From contig QIAA01000049.1 in the NCBI GenBank assembly GCA_003224905.1, forward strand, positions 17,055 to 81,054: DNA of 64,000 bases. Direction: 5' to 3'. Source of the DNA: Acidobacteriota bacterium. GTDB taxonomy: Bacteria; Acidobacteriota; Terriglobia; Terriglobales; Acidobacteriaceae. The notes beneath the pieces are model-generated. The model was not told where the DNA came from. It was given only the letters and a program-made list of their open reading frames with translations, and searched no databases. Of this stretch, positions 57,601-64,000 are shown piece after piece. Every line of letters starts with the position of its first letter. Position 1 is the first letter of the stretch. The position numbers and the translations under genes were made by a program.

Positions 57601-58262
57601 TCGGGATTGGGAAGCGGCACGTTCGTGGACTGGGCTACGTTGTAATCGGTCGCACTGATGCCCTCGATCAGATAGTTGTTATTGTCCTCGCGCTGCCCGT
57701 TCACAATGATGCGCACATTGCCTCGCCCCAACTGGGCGGAGGCGTTCAGTTCACTTTGCGCCCCGGTGGAGAGCGTCAGCAGTTGCTGAAAATTCTGCGT
57801 CGCCAGCGGCAGGCTACGAATTGTATTCGCCTCAATCGCCTGTCCCGTGGTGGCGGTGCTGGTATCGACAGCCTGGATGGTTGCCTGCACTTCAATCTTC
57901 TGCTGCACCGCGACCGGCCGCAGCCTGGCTTCCATGCGCGTGATTTCCGTAATACGCACCACAACACCGGTGATGCTGGCTTCCTGAAAACCGGAACTGC
58001 TCACGCTGACGGTGTAGGTGCCCACCGGCAGCAGGGCTGCCGTGAACGAACCATTGGCATCGGTCTTTATAGAACGCGCCACCGCTCCCGTATCCTGATT
58101 AATAATGCGCACATCCGCGCCTACCACCACCGCGCCGCTCGCATCCTGCACCGTGCCGGTGATCGCGCCCGTGGCGCCGCCTTGGGCAAGAGCTTGCCAC
58201 GGAAAGGCAAGCGTCAGCGCAACGAGAACTGCCAGCCAAATAGTTCGTGAGTCAGTGGTCAT
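54603..58262 (-). CDS. TonB-dependent receptor with N-terminal carboxypeptidase-regulatory domain (Oar-like)
   Basis: A 1219-residue outer-membrane protein from ATG 58260-58262, with GGGAGGGG 3 bases upstream. A signal peptide (WLAVLVALTLAFPWQALAQ) is followed by a CarboxypepD_reg domain (GAITGTVQDASGAVVVGADV). A plug-like region (about residues 125-240) holds SLPLATQNFQQLLTLSTG. A long beta-barrel then runs to the terminal aromatic residue (RLIQFSLRWAF). The layout is that of the expanded receptor family of Acidobacteriota. It should bind and import a large or complex ligand across the outer membrane. Three enzyme genes follow within 1.9 kb. Confidence 0.93.
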   Translation of the reverse strand: MTTDSRTIWLAVLVALTLAFPWQALAQGGATGAITGTVQDASGAVVVGADVRIINQDTGAVARSIKTDANGSFTAALLPVGTYTVSVSSSGFQEASITGVVVRITEITRMEARLRPVAVQQKIEVQATIQAVDTSTATTGQAIEANTIRSLPLATQNFQQLLTLSTGAQSELNASAQLGRGNVRIIVNGQREDNNNYLIEGISATDYNVAQSTNVPLPNPDVVGEFKVQTSLYDASQGRNGGGNVNAILKSGTKTFHGDAYEFFRNDKLNANEYFLNRAGQPRPTVKQNIFGGSLGGPVGPDAKLGFFFLNYQGTRQRSGLSPGTAISNPGIPSLPTDRSAASLAAAFSTADFPIAPNQIDPVVLALLNFKGDQFGASPGGFLIPSVGIPDLNPAKAAYTKAPFVISKPGRYTDDQFTANWDREFRGGNDKLGARFFFSDAESLLPFGAGGLQASLGGTLASSISSTDLNFPYDLPVRARFLTLTETHLLSPAVVNDFRFGYVRINNSLLNVPPVTAADAGIDRPTNEVTKSIYKFSLFGSSGFQIGPTPPADQFQTQNNFNFVDTMSWVKGAHVIRFGGEYTRVNLDKLFPQVFNGQLFFVDTAGGATDFQKFLTGAVDFSFGGGGVFNHEYRTNDFAVFAQDDWKVRSDLTVNLGLRTEILGAFHDNRCHIGNLDPDLANAGQYPFIYGGCVTGLNVTGLNPTGSNSTYKNDYTTGWGPRVGFAWDIFGHHTTSLRGGYGIYYVREDVGTADQLSFQAPFLPVAFGPGAPGCLATFFSANPLPGCPSPNINALPQAGVIDPAFIPCLAVFQDFPGGDTTQAGNYACNGPGIQSNFIFGLVVPRKFVAPNTQQWNLTLQRELGKDWVFEVGYIGTHGVHLRETRSNLQPQRVSPTNPLVLTGAGAQQFTITTNTFANAPARSRAAGINGYNGMQIFADDAYSHYHSLQTTLSRRWGAGYFQAAYTFSRSTDATSSGNTALNTAFNDESTIDSSRGLSDFDRTHRFVVSYSYELPFYRNAKGAKGALLANWAVSGISIFQSGAPFSVTDSGAGTAFLGPGFTSATLGATLAPGGSIAAGTTSGDIHHRIDGYLNPANFTSAPLLYGPAQCDPNQLDPTILPNSNFCTTDFGNLRRNIYRGPFQQNWDFSLLKTFRITERQSLRFTADFFNIWNHANFSNPSLTDIEIYLADPSPSNPFGKIFSTVGTPRLIQFSLRWAF

Positions 58263-58340
58263 AACCCCTCCCGCGGCACATTGTGGTTTCCTGAGAGTTT
58301 GGCAAAGTGATGAGAACCAGGATGATTGCAGATAGCGCTC

Positions 58341-58370
58341 AGATTACTTGAAAGTAACAAACATTGGCAA
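58341..58370 (-). promoter_or_regulatory. Candidate promoter of the TonB-receptor series
   Basis: On the minus strand TTGCCA (58365-58370) and TAATCT (58341-58346) are separated by 18 bases, about 80 bases before the receptor ATG. Both boxes are close to sigma-70 consensus. This is a sequence match only. Confidence 0.35.
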
Positions 58371-58466
58371 TACTGGCGCCTACTTTATGCTGCCTGGTAG
58401 TGAACAGGGTTTTCAAACCACGAAGGATAAAAATCGAGCTCCCGCAGAGTTGGCATGAAACATTTG

Positions 58467-59255
58467 TTACAAGCCTTTGTATGCCCCTCCGTCGACGAGC
58501 AAGGTCTGTCCTGTTATGTACGACGCTCTCTCCGATGCCAGCCACACGATCGCATCCGCCACTTCCCTGGGCTCGCCCACCCGCTTCAACGGGGCGTCGG
58601 CCGCCCACCCGGCAAAAATTTCTTCTTCTTTCTGTCCGGAATTCTGGGCCCGCGTTTTTGCCAGCTGCTTCAGGCGGTCGGTAGCGGTGAACCCAGGTCC
58701 AACGTTGTTCACCAGAATGCCGTCTTTACCAAACTCGTTGGCAAGGCTCTTAACCAATCCCACAACAGACGTCCGTACCGCATTCGAGAGCACCAGATCC
58801 GTAACTGGCTGCTTAGTGGTAATCGAGGTGATCGTGATGATCCTTCCCCAATGCTTGCGCTGCATGTGAGGAATGACCTCCCGAGCAAAGTACACGGCGC
58901 TCAGGAAGTTCGCATCCACGGCCTTGCGCCAGTCTTCTAAACTCGCCGCCATAAAACCCTTGGCGGGCGGCCCTCCGGCATTGGTCACGCAGATATCGAC
59001 GCTGCCAAATTTGTTGATTACGGCTTCGACAAACCCGTGAACCGCACTGGCATCGGTTACGTCCACAGCCTGATCCAGCACTTCGACGCCGTGCTGTTTC
59101 GTGATTGCTTCCGCCGCTGCTTTCAGAGAGGCTGCATTCCGCGCGCAGATTGCCACCCGGCACCCCTCGGCAGCGAAAGCCTCTGCCGTCGCCCGCCCGA
59201 TTCCCTGACTGGCACCGGCCACAATAGCAACGCGATTCCTCAGACCCATTTCCAT
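58467..59255 (-). CDS. SDR-family oxidoreductase
   Basis: A 262-residue short-chain dehydrogenase/reductase from ATG 59253-59255 (a second ATG two codons in is also possible). The NAD(P)-binding VAIVAGASQGIGRATAEAF (TGxxxGIG type with Ala for Thr), NAGGPP and the C-terminal YITGQTLLVDGGAYKG are visible. The usual catalytic Tyr-xxx-Lys is not plain: around residues 146-170 SITTKQPVTDLVLSNAVRTS lacks YxxxK. That residue set deserves attention. It lies upstream of the TonB series, 200 bases away, on the same strand. Confidence 0.85.
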   Translation of the reverse strand: MEMGLRNRVAIVAGASQGIGRATAEAFAAEGCRVAICARNAASLKAAAEAITKQHGVEVLDQAVDVTDASAVHGFVEAVINKFGSVDICVTNAGGPPAKGFMAASLEDWRKAVDANFLSAVYFAREVIPHMQRKHWGRIITITSITTKQPVTDLVLSNAVRTSVVGLVKSLANEFGKDGILVNNVGPGFTATDRLKQLAKTRAQNSGQKEEEIFAGWAADAPLKRVGEPREVADAIVWLASERASYITGQTLLVDGGAYKGL

Positions 59256-59319
59256 AGGAGACGGGAATTATAATGCCAGACAGTCGTCAGTCTTCCGTCG
59301 TGACGAAATTACCTGACAC

Positions 59320-59354
59320 TGAGAACTGAGAACTGAGAACCGAGAACTGACAAC
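59320..59354. repeat. 7-bp tandem repeat upstream of ilvE
   Basis: Five tandem units: TGAGAAC three times, then CGAGAAC and TGACAAC. The repeat lies 60 bases before the aminotransferase ATG. Confidence 0.7.
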
Positions 59355-59415
59355 TGGGTTCTGACCGAGGACCGACGCCTGAAAGTCTGACGACCAGTAG
59401 CGTGAACGAGGGAAC

Positions 59416-60354
59416 ATGCCCGCAGCAAAATACGTCTGGTTCGATGATGGTTTGAAACCTGCCGAAGAATGCGCCATTCCGGTGGTGAATGCCGGATTGC
59501 ACTATGGCTTTAGCGTGTTTGAAGGGATTCGCTGCTATGCGACCCAGCAAGGCCCGGCAGTGTTCCGGCTCGAAGAACATGTGCAACGCCTGCTCGATTC
59601 GGCGCACATCGTGGGCTTCCGGCATTCCTGGACCCGCGAATATCTGATCGATGCCATTCACCGGACGGTCGCGGCCAACAAGTTTCCCTCCTGCTACATC
59701 CGCCCGGTGATCTATCTCGACGGCGCTATGAATCTGGTTGTTGATAGCGGCACGCCGCGCCTGCTGATTGCCGTGTGGGAGTGGACCGGATTTCTCGGAC
59801 CGGAAGCTAAGCAGCGCGGCATTCGCGCCAATGTGTCGTCATTCACCCGCCTGCATCCCAACATCATGATGACCAAAGCCAAGGTCGGCGGAAACTACGT
59901 TGGCTCGATTCTGGCCCGCACCGAATCGCATCGCGCCGGCTTCGATGAGGCCATCATGCTCGACCCTCAGGGCTACGTAGCGGAGTGTACGGGAGAAAAT
60001 ATCTTCGTCGTCCGCAACGGCATCATCTATACCGTTCCGCGTGGCGCGATCTTGGAGGGCATCACGCGCGACAGCCTGATAACGCTGGCGCGCGATCTCG
60101 GCTACGAGGTGGTTGAAGAACCGATTTCCCGCGATCAGCTCTACATCGCGGACGAAGTCTTTGTCTGTGGCACCGCCGCCGAAGTCGTCGCGCTGCGCGA
60201 AATTGACTTCCGCACCATCGGCACTGGCGCGGCAGGCCCTGTAACCCTCGCCTTACAGGACGCCTTCGATCAGCTCATCACGGGAAAACATCCCCGTTCC
60301 GCCGAATGGTTTTCGTATGTGCCGGCCTTCGATGCAGAAGTAGCGAAAGTGTAA
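59416..60354 (+). CDS. ilvE: Branched-chain amino acid aminotransferase
   Basis: A 312-residue class IV PLP enzyme from ATG 59416, with GAGGGAA 2 bases upstream. NAGLHYGFSVFEGIRCY is the N-terminal family box, MTKAKVGGNYVGSILA holds the PLP lysine (K156), and GYVAECTGENIFVV and LEGITRDSLITLA are conserved blocks. It catalyses the last step of valine, leucine and isoleucine synthesis. It is divergent from the SDR gene. No other branched-chain genes are next to it. Confidence 0.93.
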   Translation: MPAAKYVWFDDGLKPAEECAIPVVNAGLHYGFSVFEGIRCYATQQGPAVFRLEEHVQRLLDSAHIVGFRHSWTREYLIDAIHRTVAANKFPSCYIRPVIYLDGAMNLVVDSGTPRLLIAVWEWTGFLGPEAKQRGIRANVSSFTRLHPNIMMTKAKVGGNYVGSILARTESHRAGFDEAIMLDPQGYVAECTGENIFVVRNGIIYTVPRGAILEGITRDSLITLARDLGYEVVEEPISRDQLYIADEVFVCGTAAEVVALREIDFRTIGTGAAGPVTLALQDAFDQLITGKHPRSAEWFSYVPAFDAEVAKV

Positions 60355-60534
60355 AGGCACAACTCGAGCCGCGTAGCGGCAGTGCCGGGTAGCGAAAACG
60401 GAATAATAGTCCCCGCAGGGGCGTCACGGCCGCGATATAGAACGTTCCACCCTCGGCCGTCGCGCCTGGCTCCTGCGGAGCTGATCCTGGACTGACTTCC
60501 ATCTGCTCACCACCAAGCCCGCTTCTTCCACTTA

Positions 60535-61788
60535 CTACTGTTTAGCTGACCCATGGCTAAGCGCTGCCAGCAGCGTCCGCGCCTGCTCCGACCCGGGCGC
60601 ATTGAGCGAAGCTGATTCGTTCAGGTACCGTTCAGCGGCAGCTTTGTCGCCCAGCTTGAGCGCGACCTCTCCAGCGTGCCGGAAGATCTTGGCATCACGG
60701 ATCCCGACACCAAGTGCTGTCTCGATCTGTCTGCGTGCCTCCGAATCGTCGCCGTTCACGTGCAATGCCCAGGCATAAGCGTCAAGCGTGTACACATCGT
60801 GACGGCGAGCATATTCCCGCCGCGCAACATCGAGAGCCTTTACCGGTTGATGAGCGTGATCCGCATAATAGAAGATCAGCTCGCGGTTTGAATTGTCGGC
60901 GCGAACGGATTCCGCCAGCGACTTGGTTTCAAATTCCGCGAATGCCCTTTGCGCCTCCGCGGTTCGGCCTGCCAGCTCCAGCGCTTCAGCCAGGTCATAA
61001 AGGTTCTCCGCATGAGCAGCTGCCTTGTATCGCTGCTCCAGCAGACTCACTGCTTCGTCGTATCGCTTCTGGCTGATCCGCACTTTGGCCAGATTTGCCA
61101 AAGCATAGTGATAGCCGGGAAATTTCCCCACAGCCTGATTCAGCAGAGTCTCAGCATCTTGTGTCTTGCCCGCGATCAGCCGCAGATGTGCCATTTGCGT
61201 CAGGACCCATGCGACATCTTCTCTCTCTGTTGGAGGTGTGGCCTGCAGCGCCATGTACATAAGCTCGTAAGCGCCGTCCGCGTCGCCAAACAATTCCCGG
61301 AGGTATGCGGCGCGAGTCAACGCCGGCAGATTGCCCGGGCGCAGATTGAGCATCCACTGCGCTGCGTTCTCCGCCGCCTTGTAATTTCCCAACTCCGCGT
61401 TTGCGTCGGTGAGAAAACCATAAACCAGAACGTCATCTGGAACTCGCTTGTTCAAAGCCGTGGCCGCTTCTCGCGCGGCGGCGAATTCGTGCCGTCCCAA
61501 CAACAGCCAGATGCGAATCTTCTCAGCCTCGAAATTCTGAGGTGCCAGTTCGAGCGACTTCTTCAGCGCATCTTCAGCCTGGGCATAGAAATTCACATCC
61601 GATGTTTCCCTCGCCCGGCGCGACAGCGCGACCGCCAATTGGTTATAACCGGCGTACTGCGATGGTTTCTTCTCGATGAGCTTGCGAGCCTCTGCAACGC
61701 TGCGCTCCGCAGGTGAAAGACTTGGCTCAGACGATTGCCCAACAGCGCTCGCAGCAGCGATCAGAAATAGAGCAATAAGTTTTTTCAT
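60535..61788 (-). CDS. Secreted TPR protein
   Basis: A 417-residue protein from ATG 61786-61788, behind GAGGAAC. The signal peptide is LIALFLIAAASAVGQ. Ten or so TPR-like helices follow (YNQLAVALSRRARETSDVNF, DALKKSLELAPQNFEAEKIR, LPALTRAAYLRELFGDADGA). The gene sits downstream of the DUF4331 gene on the same strand with a hairpin in between, a pair that is seen in several bacteria. It probably acts with the DUF4331 protein outside the cytoplasm. Confidence 0.8.
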   Translation of the reverse strand: MKKLIALFLIAAASAVGQSSEPSLSPAERSVAEARKLIEKKPSQYAGYNQLAVALSRRARETSDVNFYAQAEDALKKSLELAPQNFEAEKIRIWLLLGRHEFAAAREAATALNKRVPDDVLVYGFLTDANAELGNYKAAENAAQWMLNLRPGNLPALTRAAYLRELFGDADGAYELMYMALQATPPTEREDVAWVLTQMAHLRLIAGKTQDAETLLNQAVGKFPGYHYALANLAKVRISQKRYDEAVSLLEQRYKAAAHAENLYDLAEALELAGRTAEAQRAFAEFETKSLAESVRADNSNRELIFYYADHAHQPVKALDVARREYARRHDVYTLDAYAWALHVNGDDSEARRQIETALGVGIRDAKIFRHAGEVALKLGDKAAAERYLNESASLNAPGSEQARTLLAALSHGSAKQ

Positions 61789-61812
61789 GATGTTCCTCGT
61801 CTGCAGAAATGA

Positions 61813-61845
61813 TTCGCGGCCGCCCCCGAAAACGACGGCCGCGAA
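61813..61845 (-). terminator. Intercistronic hairpin between DUF4331 and TPR genes
   Basis: TTCGCGGCCG (61813-61822) and CGGCCGCGAA (61836-61845) form a perfect 10-bp stem with a 13-base loop, six bases after the DUF4331 stop. There is no T-run on either side, so it may attenuate or stabilise mRNA rather than terminate fully. Confidence 0.5.
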
Positions 61846-61851
61846 GTTAAA

Positions 61852-63342
61852 TTACTGAACCGGACAAACGCCGCTCACTTGTCCGTTGCAGCCCTTCTGC
61901 CCCGGCCCAACGTGATGGCTATTGCGCCCATTATTAGCGGGCCTCACATATGGGAATATGTTGCGGAACCCCTCGGTGTTGGTGTTTACGCCGTCGCCGA
62001 TCGGCGTTCCGAACTTCAACGGGTCGGCAAGAATACCCGCCACCGCTCGCGAAGCAATATCCGTCACGTCGTCAACCGGCCGCCGTCCATCGGGGAAACC
62101 AGCCGCGTCACCGGCAAGAAAGCCGAGACGCTTCTGGTTCGCGACAGCAGTAGGCGGAATGCCAGTATTAAGCCGCAGCAGGTCAGCCACAGGACCATGA
62201 TCGTTGGCACCACAACCCGGACAGATTGGAGCCCTGTATTGCACTAGCGGCAACAGATCGGTCCTCGGCGCAGCTGGCACGGGAATGCCAATCGAGCCGA
62301 AAACAGTTGCCAGCAGCGGATCAAGGAAAAAGTTGGCGAACTGCGAGTCATTCTCCGGCTCATCCATGCTGAAGCGGTCTTTCGAACCGGTGCCAATGAT
62401 CAGCTCATTGATCAGCGGATTGCCCATCCGCTGCACTTGCTGAAATTTCCCCACCGCCGCCAGTGGCAAAGGCGAGCGCCTCACCGTGAACTGCGGACGC
62501 GAGGTTGTGCCATACGTTCCGATCACGGCTTCTTTTTCTCCCGCTGCATGCCTCTTTCCGTCCACCGTAAGCATGGTGATCGGAACTTCCAGAGCAATCG
62601 AGTTGACGTTGAAACCGGACACTGCATCCGGTGCATAGTTGTGCTTGTCGTCTCCGTCGACTTGCGAGCTCAGCACGCCGCCCACTCCCATCCGGAAGTT
62701 GAGCGAATCAAAAGCCGCGCCCAGGTCAATGAAGAAAGGATCATCCACCGTTCCCGCAAACGTGCGCACTCCATTGCCTAGGTCGTAGATGCCTTCATTG
62801 AACAATTGCCCGTAGTGCGGCATGGTGCGCGGGCCAACATTCGAAGGCACAGCAAACAACGTGCGTCCATCATTCAATTCCGTGCTCACGCCGTTCTTCA
62901 CCATAGTTACCGTGTACGTCTGCCGCAGACTGAGTCCTTGCGATCCTTCGCCGTTGAGGTGAGTAATGGGAGGAATTCCCGCCAGATCGCCGACAAATCC
63001 GGTAAACAGTCCGGGCTGGCGAATTTCAGTCTTGAAACGGAATTGGAAGACGATGTCTTCCACGCCGTCGCGATTGTTATCGACCCTCATCTCATAAAGC
63101 ACGTTGGGATCGAAAGGAAAATAGTTAGGTCCGTTGGAAGGTTCGAGGAACGGGTCGACATTCAAAATCATGGTGACCCGCCCCGGATGGTCATAGCTCA
63201 CAAAGCTGTACCAGTCGGTGATATCGGCGGTACGGTCCAGGGCCGTAATCGGCGCTTCACGATGACTGGCAGCAAACAGGTTCGCCGGCGCCATCAGGCA
63301 CAGCGCCAGGGCGAACGCCACCATAGGTCTTAATCGATTCAT
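61852..63342 (-). CDS. DUF4331-domain secreted protein
   Basis: A 496-residue protein from ATG 63340-63342, behind GAGGC. A signal peptide (MVAFALALCLMAPANLFA) precedes a mature start SHREAPITALDRTADITDWY, the hallmark of DUF4331. It continues with EDIVFQFRFKT, DDPFFIDLGAAFDS and VDDVTDIASRAVAG. The molecular role of DUF4331 is not known. Gene pairing with a TPR protein is common. A calcium-like Asp/Asn-rich segment (VDNNRDGVEDI) is visible. Confidence 0.88.
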   Translation of the reverse strand: MNRLRPMVAFALALCLMAPANLFAASHREAPITALDRTADITDWYSFVSYDHPGRVTMILNVDPFLEPSNGPNYFPFDPNVLYEMRVDNNRDGVEDIVFQFRFKTEIRQPGLFTGFVGDLAGIPPITHLNGEGSQGLSLRQTYTVTMVKNGVSTELNDGRTLFAVPSNVGPRTMPHYGQLFNEGIYDLGNGVRTFAGTVDDPFFIDLGAAFDSLNFRMGVGGVLSSQVDGDDKHNYAPDAVSGFNVNSIALEVPITMLTVDGKRHAAGEKEAVIGTYGTTSRPQFTVRRSPLPLAAVGKFQQVQRMGNPLINELIIGTGSKDRFSMDEPENDSQFANFFLDPLLATVFGSIGIPVPAAPRTDLLPLVQYRAPICPGCGANDHGPVADLLRLNTGIPPTAVANQKRLGFLAGDAAGFPDGRRPVDDVTDIASRAVAGILADPLKFGTPIGDGVNTNTEGFRNIFPYVRPANNGRNSHHVGPGQKGCNGQVSGVCPVQ

Positions 63343-63635
63343 AGGTTTGCCTCACTGGGAGTAAGTTGGGTGGACGCCGCCACCATAAGTTGGGGCTTCC
63401 CGAACATGGCGCCACGCCCGGGCAGTTACAGATGGCTTGCGTCTACTGCTTCCTAGTACGCAGATGAAGCAGGATCGGATTGCAGTCTGATTATTCTTGA
63501 CTTCCGCACGACCACCGAATCAGGGCGACCAACACTCGCCCTAAATAGCGGCCGCCTGGCGCCCGCTGCCAGGATGGGCACTCTTAATTTGTGTCGAAAA
63601 AGAAAAAATTCGCGGTGCCACCACAGACCATGTGG

Positions 63636-63674
63636 GGACAGCCGCCCTCGGCTGTCCAGCCGAGCGAAGCTCGG
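63636..63674. repeat. Double hairpin palindrome
   Basis: GGACAGCCG-CCCT-CGGCTGTCC (63636-63657) is followed by CCGAGC-GAA-GCTCGG (63660-63674). The second hairpin starts two bases after the first. CTCGGCT-GTCC-AGCCGAG (63647-63664) is a competing fold, and TGGGGA/TCCCCA flank the block as an outer stem. It has the look of a REP-like mobile palindrome. Confidence 0.7.
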
Positions 63675-63778
63675 CAGCTCCCCAAACGGGAAGGGCACGA
63701 CTTCAAGTTTTTAGCCTGCCCTGAGCTAAGTCGAAGGGTGCCGACGAGCCCCCACTCAAAATTGTCATCCCGAGCGAA

Positions 63779-63809
63779 GCGAAATGATCCGCCACGCGGA
63801 TCATTTCGC
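63779..63809. repeat. Perfect 14-bp hairpin
   Basis: GCGAAATGATCCGC, loop CAC, GCGGATCATTTCGC. It is preceded by GTCATCCCGAGCGAA. There is no T-run. It is likely the same family of intergenic palindromes as that at 46905-46931. Confidence 0.75.
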
Positions 63810-64000
63810 GCAGTCGAGGGACCTGCTTTTCCTTGCAGACCTTCGCCTGCCCCTGGCCGCCGAAGGGACCTGTTTCCCCTGAGGCTTCTCATCTCTACCC
63901 ATTGTCATCCTTCTATGAAAACAGGCGTACGAGTCCATAGGTATTTGTTTGCGGCGTTGCGGACAGGCTTCTATTCGTGCTCAAAGGCACATAAGGTATG

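Larger units (their letters stand above)
63343..64000. other. Non-coding end of window, rich in palindromes
   Basis: About 660 bases to the right edge. There is no supported gene; open frames here run through repeat sequence. Two palindromic blocks are listed separately. Fragments such as GCCCTGAGCTAAGTCGAAGG and GTCATCCCGAGCGAAGCG look like dispersed intergenic repeats. Confidence 0.55.

Noticed and set aside
57492..58250. 252-codon plus-strand frame
   Set aside because: It is antisense to the N-terminal part of the TonB receptor, which has a clear signal peptide and domain order.
63584..63892. 102-codon minus-strand frame near the right edge
   Set aside because: It runs through palindromic repeats and has no homology-like features.
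1..64000. CRISPR array or prophage
   Set aside because: No regularly spaced direct repeats, integrase, capsid or tail genes were seen.

Overview
The window looks like chromosomal DNA of a soil-type Acidobacteriota (Terriglobia/Koribacter-like). This is an inference from gene content: an Oar-like TonB-dependent receptor with an N-terminal carboxypeptidase-regulatory domain, a Ser/Thr kinase with TolB-like and TPR regions, Tat-exported IorAB-type molybdenum hydroxylases, PIG-L deacetylase and DUF4331 proteins, PQQ-propeller proteins with Ig-like repeats, and short palindromic intergenic repeats. No rRNA, tRNA, CRISPR array or intact insertion sequence was recognised.

Region A (1 to about 27.2 kb) is an accessory cell-surface or exopolysaccharide region. 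It holds four sulfotransferases, two FemAB/GNAT-type acyltransferases, an ATP-grasp ligase, a family 2 glycosyltransferase, a Wzx-like flippase, an OafA-type acyltransferase, two SAM methyltransferases, a low-molecular-weight tyrosine phosphatase and a PQQ-propeller/invasin-like protein. Interspersed are three copies of an unrecognised family of large secreted proteins (3327-4934, 6654-8141, 18202-20313). They share an N-terminal Cys-Gly-Pro-Pro box and a C-terminal DGRF...SDW box, and one overlaps the flippase gene by four bases. Together the genes suggest synthesis, sulfation, amino-acyl or acyl decoration and export of a glycan. No Wzy polymerase, Wza/Wzc or initiating transferase is visible, so the locus is incomplete here or works differently. 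Decayed genes (an FG-GAP protein, a beta-helix protein and the tail of a second flippase) show that the region is in flux.

Region B (27.3 to 37.9 kb) has two IorAB-type molybdenum hydroxylase gene pairs on opposite strands. Between them lie a TPR protein, a lipoprotein and a GDP-mannose 6-dehydrogenase-like enzyme; a TPR protein and an orphan PEP-CTERM protein follow.

Region C (38.0 to 48.6 kb) carries a Ser/Thr kinase, a PIG-L deacetylase with a ThuA-like C-terminus, an APC permease, an MFS exporter, a DinB-like secreted protein and a TPR protein, all on the plus strand.

Region D (48.6 to 59.3 kb) is a minus-strand series. A TonB-dependent receptor runs almost without gaps into an AhpD-like protein and an aminotransferase, followed by an amidohydrolase, a cupin, threonine synthase and homoserine kinase. 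An SDR oxidoreductase lies upstream of the receptor.

Region E (59.4 to 64 kb) has a branched-chain aminotransferase, a TPR/DUF4331 pair separated by a hairpin, and a non-coding end rich in palindromes.
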